Shown: positions 58,863 through 64,000 of the stretch, in pieces | Numbering within the stretch: position 1 is the first letter of the stretch | Layout of the letters: every line of letters begins with the position of its first letter | From: Leifsonia sp. SCN 70-46 | Lineage (GTDB): Bacteria; Actinomycetota; Actinomycetes; Actinomycetales; Microbacteriaceae | Assembly (NCBI GenBank): GCA_001725325.1 | Contig: MEFY01000002.1 | Coordinates: 1,367,559 to 1,431,558, forward strand | Reading direction: 5' to 3' | DNA length: 64,000 bases | The notes under the pieces: model-generated | Database searches by the model: none | Told to the model about the DNA's origin: nothing | Seen by the model: the letters and a program-made list of their open reading frames with translations, nothing else | Program-made: the position numbers and the translations under genes

Positions 58863-59007
58863 AGGGGTGGGCGATGGATCTCTGGAGCAAGTAAGGAGGT
58901 TTCCTCGGTTACGGGCGGTATGCGGTCGAGTCTAGCGTGAGGCCGACCGCCTCTTGGCTAGTTCTCAGCAAACCGAAAGTACCGACGGAAAACATCCGCC
59001 TCAGGTA
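58863..59007. other. Intergenic stretch, no gene seen
   Basis: This segment between the GT4 gene and the end of the amidotransferase fusion gene on the same strand holds no supported gene. It is somewhat less GC-rich toward 58960-59005. AAGGAGG (58893-58899) on the plus strand is not followed by a plausible gene. The GT4 promoter should lie here on the minus strand; no convincing hexamer pair was identified. Confidence 0.5.
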
Positions 59008-60861
59008 TTAATCGCGCGGCGCGGCGAACGACGGATGCGGTGCTCCCTCGTAGAGGCGCGGCGCGCGGTTGATCGCCGTGATCGCCTTCGTGAAGTCGAC
59101 GCCCACCACATCCAGGTACCACTTGAGGTTGGGGTAGCGCGGGGTGTTCTCCTCCTGGACCAGGCGGAGCGCCTCCTCGCGCGTGATGTCGCCCTCGCGG
59201 ATCTGGTTGCTGCGGAACGTATCGTGCTCCGTGAACCCCGCGATCGTGTAGTACGCGTAGTTGTAGAACGCGGCGGTGCCGTCGCCGATGCGCCACGTGG
59301 TCTGCGTGTCGGGGGCGTGCTCCCAGTCGTACTCGGCGTCGAGGGTCTCCTCGATGAGCTTCTCGTCCCAGCGCCAGTAGTCGAAGATGTGGAAGTAGTC
59401 CGTCTTCTCCGTGAAGCTGCGGTAGTACTCGCCCAGCAGCGTGTCGGGGATCGAGCGGTTGAAGTAGCCGGGGCTCTGCAGCATCGCGCGGAAGCGCAGC
59501 GACTGGTAGCGCAGCTGCTTCATGGCGCCGTGGCTGTAGACGCGCTCCTCGGCGAAGTCCGGCGGAACGCCCAGGAAGCCCGCCTTGAAGTGGGTGACCT
59601 CGAGCGGGTTGATGCCCCAGAGGTTGAGGGTCACGCCCGTCTGGCGCTTGAGGGTCTCGATGTGGCGGAAGAAGTGCTTGTCGCCCGCGGTGAGCACGCT
59701 CAGCATGCCCAGGTGCGGGCGCTTGATCCAGGCCTCGAGGTTGCGGCGGATGTAGTCGCGCTTCGTCGTGATGTCGGCGGCGACGATGATGTTCTCCACG
59801 CCGAGCATCGACGACATGCGGCTCACGTTGCGGCGGCCGAGGTCGGTGACCATGCCCCAGTCGTACGTGTAGGTGACGGGCCGCAGCTTGAGCTCGTGGA
59901 TGATGAGGTGCAGCCCGTAGGAGCTGTCGCGGCCGCCGGAGAACGGCACGAGCACCTCGTCGCCGTGGGTGCGGCGGTAGGGCTCGATGAGCTCGAAGAG
60001 CTCCTCCTTGGGGCGCGGGTGGTTGCGCGGCTTGTAGTGGTGGCAGTAGTTGCAGACGCCGTTCTCGTCGAACGAGATGTACGGCATCGTCTCCGGCAGG
60101 ATGCACCGGGTGCAGCGGCGGAAGTTCGGCTGCGGGTACTCGAGCAGGGCCTCCTCGGCGGCGTTCACGCCGAGGCCGGGGACGAGGTCGAAGGTGCGGT
60201 TCGCCCACTCGGTGACGGCGATCTCCTTCTCCTCCACCGGCACGTCGAGGATCTCGACGTCGTTGAGGACCTGGCGGATGTTCTCCGCCCCGATCTGCTC
60301 GAGCGGGTAGCGCTCCGACGAGAACACGGTGCCGCCGGACTTGTCGGCGACATAGAGGCTGCCGTTGTTCGAGAACAGCAGGAGCTTGCCGAGCGACGGG
60401 ATGAGGGTCGCGCAGGCGACCACGCCGATGGCGAGCTCGAGCACCCGCTGGGCGGCGGTCTCGACCGTGCCGCCGGCGGCGAGGTGGGAGGCGATGATCG
60501 CGGGGATGACCTCGGTGTCGACGGTGAGCTCCGGCTTCTTGCCGAGCTCCGTCCAGATCTGCTCCTCGTTGACCACGATGCCGTTGTGCAGCACGAGCAC
60601 CTGCTCGCGCAGCACGGGCTGGTTGTCACCGGTGCCGTTCGTGACGAGGCGGCTGTGGCCGAAGAACAGGTTGGTGGGCTTCGGGATGCGCTTGAGCAGC
60701 CACCCGATGCGGTAGTCAGCGCGGTACGCGTGGTAGCCGTCGGCGCCCAGCATGACCATGCCGCTGGAGTCGCGGCCACGCTGCTGGGCGTGCTTGACGA
60801 GGGTGTTCGTCGAGGAGCTGTCGAGGGCATCGGGGCCGACGTATCCAAAGATTCCGCACAC
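59008..60861 (-). CDS. Class II glutamine amidotransferase fused to WbpG-like N-acetyl sugar amidotransferase
   Basis: The 617-residue protein joins two enzymes. Residues 1 to about 235 are a class II GATase (MCGIFGYVG with nucleophile Cys2; QQRGRDSSGMV; NGIVVNEEQIW), which releases ammonia from glutamine. From about 248 it is an N-acetyl sugar amidotransferase of the WbpG/PseA type: zinc cysteines CTRC and CNYC (about 248-275), PP-loop VPFSGGRDSSYGLHLI near 307, then NLWGINPLEVTHFKAG. It should add an amidino or amide group to a nucleotide-linked N-acetyl sugar. GTG 60861 is preceded by GGAG. Confidence 0.85.
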   Translation of the reverse strand: MCGIFGYVGPDALDSSSTNTLVKHAQQRGRDSSGMVMLGADGYHAYRADYRIGWLLKRIPKPTNLFFGHSRLVTNGTGDNQPVLREQVLVLHNGIVVNEEQIWTELGKKPELTVDTEVIPAIIASHLAAGGTVETAAQRVLELAIGVVACATLIPSLGKLLLFSNNGSLYVADKSGGTVFSSERYPLEQIGAENIRQVLNDVEILDVPVEEKEIAVTEWANRTFDLVPGLGVNAAEEALLEYPQPNFRRCTRCILPETMPYISFDENGVCNYCHHYKPRNHPRPKEELFELIEPYRRTHGDEVLVPFSGGRDSSYGLHLIIHELKLRPVTYTYDWGMVTDLGRRNVSRMSSMLGVENIIVAADITTKRDYIRRNLEAWIKRPHLGMLSVLTAGDKHFFRHIETLKRQTGVTLNLWGINPLEVTHFKAGFLGVPPDFAEERVYSHGAMKQLRYQSLRFRAMLQSPGYFNRSIPDTLLGEYYRSFTEKTDYFHIFDYWRWDEKLIEETLDAEYDWEHAPDTQTTWRIGDGTAAFYNYAYYTIAGFTEHDTFRSNQIREGDITREEALRLVQEENTPRYPNLKWYLDVVGVDFTKAITAINRAPRLYEGAPHPSFAAPRD

Positions 60862-61016
60862 GGGGGGTTTCTCCGATTCTGGGGGCTGGAGGGAGCGTCG
60901 CGCAGGACGGCGACGGCCAGCAGACTCTCTATCATGCCATGAGCATCGGTCGGGAGTGGCCCTCGGCGACCCTGCACCCGCCGAGGCCCCGAGAGGATGC
61001 CCGATATGCTGTCGTG
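60862..61016. promoter_or_regulatory. Divergent promoter region
   Basis: This 155-bp gap separates the amidotransferase fusion (minus) from a glycosyltransferase (plus). TATGCT at 61005-61010 lies 6 nt before GTG 61017. For the minus gene an AT-richer stretch around 60928-60938 could supply a -10. No strong palindrome was seen. Confidence 0.45.
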
Positions 61017-62156
61017 GTGTCAGACAAGCTAGAAACCGGCCGCAAGCGGGCCCTCGTCATGTGCTACTCGGCGGTCGGAAGCGATGCCCGGGTGTCGAAC
61101 CAGATCCGATGGCTGGAGGGCGCGGGCTACACCGTCGACATCCTGAGCCGTGGACCGGAGCATCCTGACGCCACGGGCAAGCGGTTCACCATCGGTCACC
61201 CGTCAAGCCGGCTCAACCTGATCTTCCACGCGTTCCTGCCGCCGCGCGCGCGCTTCAACGGCGTCGTCGGCAAATACATGCCGTCTCTCGCCGGAGAGAA
61301 GTACGACCTCGTGATCGTGAACGACCACCACCTGCTGCCGTGGGCGGTCACGGCGGTCCCCGGGTTCGCGAACGGCCCGGTCGTGCTCGACCTGCACGAG
61401 GTCTACTCGGGCAACGGCACGAGCCTCGTCTACAAGCTCCTCATCGCGCGCTACGACGACTGGCTGCTCACCTTCATCACGTCACCCGTGTTCACGAAGC
61501 TCCTGACCGTCGCCGAGGGTATCGCCGACCTGTACCGCGACCAGTACGGCGTGCAGCGCCCCGGCGTCATACGCAATGTCGCGCCGTACGAGGAGCTCGC
61601 TCCGTCGCCCGTCGACCCGGACAACATCCTGCTCGAGCACCACGGCTACGCGGCGGTCGAGCGCGGCATCGACCTCATGCTCGACGCGGCCCTCCTGCTC
61701 GAGCCGCGCTTCACGCTCGTGCTCATGGTGCTCGGCACCGACGAGACCCTCGGCCCCATCCGCGCGCACGAGGCGGTCGTCACGGGGCGCGCGGTGCTCC
61801 GCGACCCGGTTCCCGTCACCGACGTGGCCCGCGCCGTCAACGACTGCGACCTCGAGCTCATCTTCTTCCCGCCGCGCTTCGCGAACAACCAGTACGCCCT
61901 GCCGAACAAGTTCTTCGAGTCGATCCAGGGACGGCTGGGAATCGTGATCGGGCACAGCCCCGAGATCGAGCCGTTCGTCGTGCAGCACGGCTTCGGCCTC
62001 GTCATCGACGGGTGGGAGGCGAAGAACCTCGCCGACGCCCTCAACGCGCTCACCGCCGACGAGATCACCGCCATGAAGAAGGCGGCGGATGCCGCCGCGG
62101 CCGACCTCTCGACCATCGGCGAGGGCCCCCGCTTCCTCGCGGAGGTCGGCGCCTAG
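61017..62156 (+). CDS. GT4-like glycosyltransferase
   Basis: The 379-residue protein has a GT-B fold: KRALVMCYSAVGSDARVSNQI at the N-terminus, YDLVIVNDHHLLPWAV near 92, VLDLHEVYSGNGTSLVYKLL near 122, TVAEGIADLYRDQYG near 163 and PNKFFESIQGRLGIVIG near 296. The sugar is unknown. I chose GTG 61017, 6 nt after TATGCT, over an upstream ATG at 60939 whose extra 26 residues look non-coding. The stop is shared tail-to-tail (CTAG) with the nucleotide-sugar dehydrogenase. Confidence 0.85.
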   Translation: MSDKLETGRKRALVMCYSAVGSDARVSNQIRWLEGAGYTVDILSRGPEHPDATGKRFTIGHPSSRLNLIFHAFLPPRARFNGVVGKYMPSLAGEKYDLVIVNDHHLLPWAVTAVPGFANGPVVLDLHEVYSGNGTSLVYKLLIARYDDWLLTFITSPVFTKLLTVAEGIADLYRDQYGVQRPGVIRNVAPYEELAPSPVDPDNILLEHHGYAAVERGIDLMLDAALLLEPRFTLVLMVLGTDETLGPIRAHEAVVTGRAVLRDPVPVTDVARAVNDCDLELIFFPPRFANNQYALPNKFFESIQGRLGIVIGHSPEIEPFVVQHGFGLVIDGWEAKNLADALNALTADEITAMKKAADAAAADLSTIGEGPRFLAEVGA

Positions 62157-63451
62157 GCGATCGCCTTGCCGATGACGCGGTAGGGGATGCCCGGCCACTG
62201 CTCGGCCGACGACACCCGACGGCCGTCGATGAAGGCCTTGATGCCCGGCAGCTCGGCCGGGGTGAGCGACTTGTACTCCGCGTGGTCGGCCTGGACGACG
62301 ACGGCGTCGACGGGCTCGCCCAGGTGGTAGGGCGTGAAGCCGAGCCGCGCGAGCTCGTCGTCGGTGTACATCGGGTCCTGCACCACGGGCACGGCGCCGC
62401 GCTGCTTGAGCGCCTCGACCGCGCCGAAGACGCCGGAGAACGCGGTCTCCTTCACGCCGCCGCGGTAGGCGGCACCCAGCACGGCGACCTTCGCGCCCGT
62501 GAGGTCGCCGTAGGCGCCCTCGAGCAGCCCGATCGTGTAGTCGGGCATCCCCGCGTTCGCGGCGCGCGCCGCCGACACGACGGTCGCCTCGGGGTCTGTC
62601 CACAGGTAGAGGCGCGGGTAGACGGGGATGCAGTGGCCGCCGACCGCGATACCGGGCTGGTGGATGTGCGAGTAGGGCTGCGAGTTCGACGCCTCGATGA
62701 CCTGGTAGACGTCGATGCCCGCGGTGGACGCGTAGCGCGCGAACTGGTTGGCGAGGCCGATGTTGACATCGCGGTAGGTGGTCTCCGCGAGCTTGGCGAG
62801 CTCTGCGGCCTCGGCGCTGCCGAGGTCCCACACGCCGTTGGCGCGCGCGAGGTCGGCGCGCTCGTCGAAGTCCAGCACCTGCTGGTAGAAGTCGACGGCC
62901 TTCGCGGCGCCGCGCTCGGAGAGCCCTCCCACGAGCTTGGGGTACTTGCGCAGGTCGGCGAAGACGCGACCGGTGAGCACGCGCTCCGGCGAGAAGACCA
63001 GGTCGAAGTCGACGCCCTCGGTGAGACCCGACGCCTCCTCGAGCATGGGCTTCCAGCGCGTGCGCGTGGTGCCCACCGGGAGGGTCGTCTCGTAGGCGAT
63101 GAGCGTGCCGGGCGTGAGCACGGCGCCGAGCGACTTGGTCGCCGCGTCCATCCAGCCGAAGTCGGGCTCCGCGGTCTCCTCGTCGACGAACAGCGGCACG
63201 ACGAGCACGACGGCATCGGCACCGGGCACGGCGTCGGCGTAGTCGGTCGTGGCGCGCAGCCGGCCCGCGGGCACGAGCTCAGAGAGCTTCTCCTGGAGGT
63301 GCGCCTCGCCGGGGAACGGCTCGATCCCCTTGTTGATCAGATCGACGGTCGGCTGGGAGACGTCGACGCCGACGACATCGTGGCCCTTGCTGGCGAACTG
63401 GACGGCGAGCGGAAGCCCGATCTTGCCGAGGGCGATGACAGCGATCTTCAC
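62153..63451 (-). CDS. UDP-N-acetylhexosamine dehydrogenase (WbpA/WecC/VipA family)
   Basis: The 432-residue enzyme oxidises UDP-N-acetyl-glucosamine or -mannosamine to the uronic acid. Motifs: IAVIALGKIGLPLAVQFASKG (a Gly-rich loop), YETTLPVGTT near 115, SPERVLTGR near 145 and the catalytic Cys in AVGGHCIPVYP near 270. Its product could feed the amidotransferase fusion. GGAG lies 9 nt before GTG 63451. It follows a GT4 paralogue on the same strand. Confidence 0.92.
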   Translation of the reverse strand: MKIAVIALGKIGLPLAVQFASKGHDVVGVDVSQPTVDLINKGIEPFPGEAHLQEKLSELVPAGRLRATTDYADAVPGADAVVLVVPLFVDEETAEPDFGWMDAATKSLGAVLTPGTLIAYETTLPVGTTRTRWKPMLEEASGLTEGVDFDLVFSPERVLTGRVFADLRKYPKLVGGLSERGAAKAVDFYQQVLDFDERADLARANGVWDLGSAEAAELAKLAETTYRDVNIGLANQFARYASTAGIDVYQVIEASNSQPYSHIHQPGIAVGGHCIPVYPRLYLWTDPEATVVSAARAANAGMPDYTIGLLEGAYGDLTGAKVAVLGAAYRGGVKETAFSGVFGAVEALKQRGAVPVVQDPMYTDDELARLGFTPYHLGEPVDAVVVQADHAEYKSLTPAELPGIKAFIDGRRVSSAEQWPGIPYRVIGKAIA

Positions 63452-63485
63452 GAGATGACTCCAGGTAGGTAGCGGAACTTCAATG

Positions 63486-64000
63486 CTACTTGGCGATGAT
63501 CGCGAGGCTGGTGTCGACGACCTGCTTCGCGATCGCATCGAGCGAGTACTCGGCGGCTGCCCAGGAGGCGAGCTCGGCCCGCGCCGCGGGCGAGAGCGGG
63601 CTCGAGGCGGAGGCGATCATCGCATCCGCGGTCGCCGCCACGTCGTAGTCCACGGCGGCGCCGGCGCTCGGGTGCCCCGCGTCCACGAGGAAGTCGACGG
63701 TGGGGCCGACGCCCGCGAAGATCACGGGGCATCCGGAGCTGAGCGACGAGTAGACCTTGGTGGCGAGCGCGTACTCGTTGCGCGCCACGGGGGTGAGGCT
63801 AGCGACCGATGCCGTCGCGCTCGCGAGGATGGGGGAGAGCTCCGCCGGCGGGATGGGGGAGTGGAACTCGACGAGGTCGCCCACGCCGAGCGCGCGGGCG
63901 CGGGCGCGCATGCTGTCGCGGTCCTCGCCGTTGCCGTAGTAGAGCAGGCGCGCGCCGGGGTGCTTCTCCAGCACGGCCGGCAGCGCGTCGATGAAGATGC
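63486..64000 (-). CDS. GT4 family glycosyltransferase (partial, N-terminus outside window)
   Basis: About 171 C-terminal residues are visible, from IFIDALPAVLEKHPGARL to the end. The segment LLYYGNGEDRDSMRARARAL and EYALATKVYSSLSSGCPVIF match the glycosyltransferase at 57686-58843 closely, so the two are paralogues from a duplication. It probably forms an operon with the dehydrogenase that follows 35 bp downstream. Confidence 0.9.
   Translation of the reverse strand, partial: IFIDALPAVLEKHPGARLLYYGNGEDRDSMRARARALGVGDLVEFHSPIPPAELSPILASATASVASLTPVARNEYALATKVYSSLSSGCPVIFAGVGPTVDFLVDAGHPSAGAAVDYDVAATADAMIASASSPLSPAARAELASWAAAEYSLDAIAKQVVDTSLAIIAK

Overview
The window is a very GC-rich (roughly 70% G+C) chromosome segment from an actinobacterium, most likely a member of the Microbacteriaceae. 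Pointers are the AccA3-type biotin carboxylase with separate beta and epsilon subunits, the quinone-reductase type LpdA, DtxR/IdeR-type iron boxes, an LCP cell-wall ligase, and the many genes that appear to be transcribed without a leader. About 63 protein genes, one tRNA-Thr and several regulatory and repetitive elements are supported. Coding density is high. The only long non-coding block is 38275-38984.

Region by region. 1-17 kb holds small housekeeping and stress genes with local regulators: a trans-sulfuration enzyme with its Lrp-type regulator, an MMPL exporter, a kinase-like DUF4032 protein beside an MsiK/UgpC-type ABC ATPase, a membrane-anchored DsbA-like protein, MsrB-MsrA, two ArsR and two MarR regulators each beside their probable targets, and tRNA-Thr(TGT). 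17.9-23.1 kb is an iron/heme island: a large four-domain HtaA-type surface protein and an HmuT-like lipoprotein, each behind an iron box, but with no HmuUV permease and ATPase in the window. 23.1-28.4 kb is a purine nucleoside salvage cluster: nucleoside hydrolase, adenosine deaminase, PTS IIA and IIB without IIC, phosphosugar mutase and purine nucleoside phosphorylase. 28.9-42.1 kb carries lpdA, a restriction-endonuclease-fold/AbiEi-like gene, acyl-CoA carboxylase (accA3, accD, accE), maf, a TrmA-like methyltransferase, a three-gene two-component system and birA.

42.5 kb to the end is a surface polysaccharide locus interrupted by purK-purE. It has UDP-glucose dehydrogenase, a GtrA flippase-like protein, an LCP ligase, complete dTDP-rhamnose synthesis (rmlD-rmlB on the minus strand, rmlC-rmlA on the plus strand), at least seven glycosyltransferases, DUF2304 and DUF2142 membrane proteins, a UDP-N-acetylhexosamine dehydrogenase, and a fusion of a class II glutamine amidotransferase with a WbpG-like N-acetyl sugar amidotransferase. 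Together these suggest a rhamnose-containing glycan, possibly with amidated or acetamidino uronic acids, that LCP attaches to the wall.

Four observations stand out. First, about 20 genes have a TANNNT hexamer ending 6-7 nt before an ATG or GTG, which implies pervasive leaderless transcription. Second, a dispersed repeat with a CCTGCSSGCAGG palindrome sits immediately after the stop codons of four genes, two copies flanking the AbiEi/DUF559-like gene. Third, 38.5-38.7 kb holds a run of strong perfect hairpins with no gene. Fourth, a nitroreductase gene has no recognisable start codon although its junction with msrB is otherwise identical to the msrB-msrA junction.
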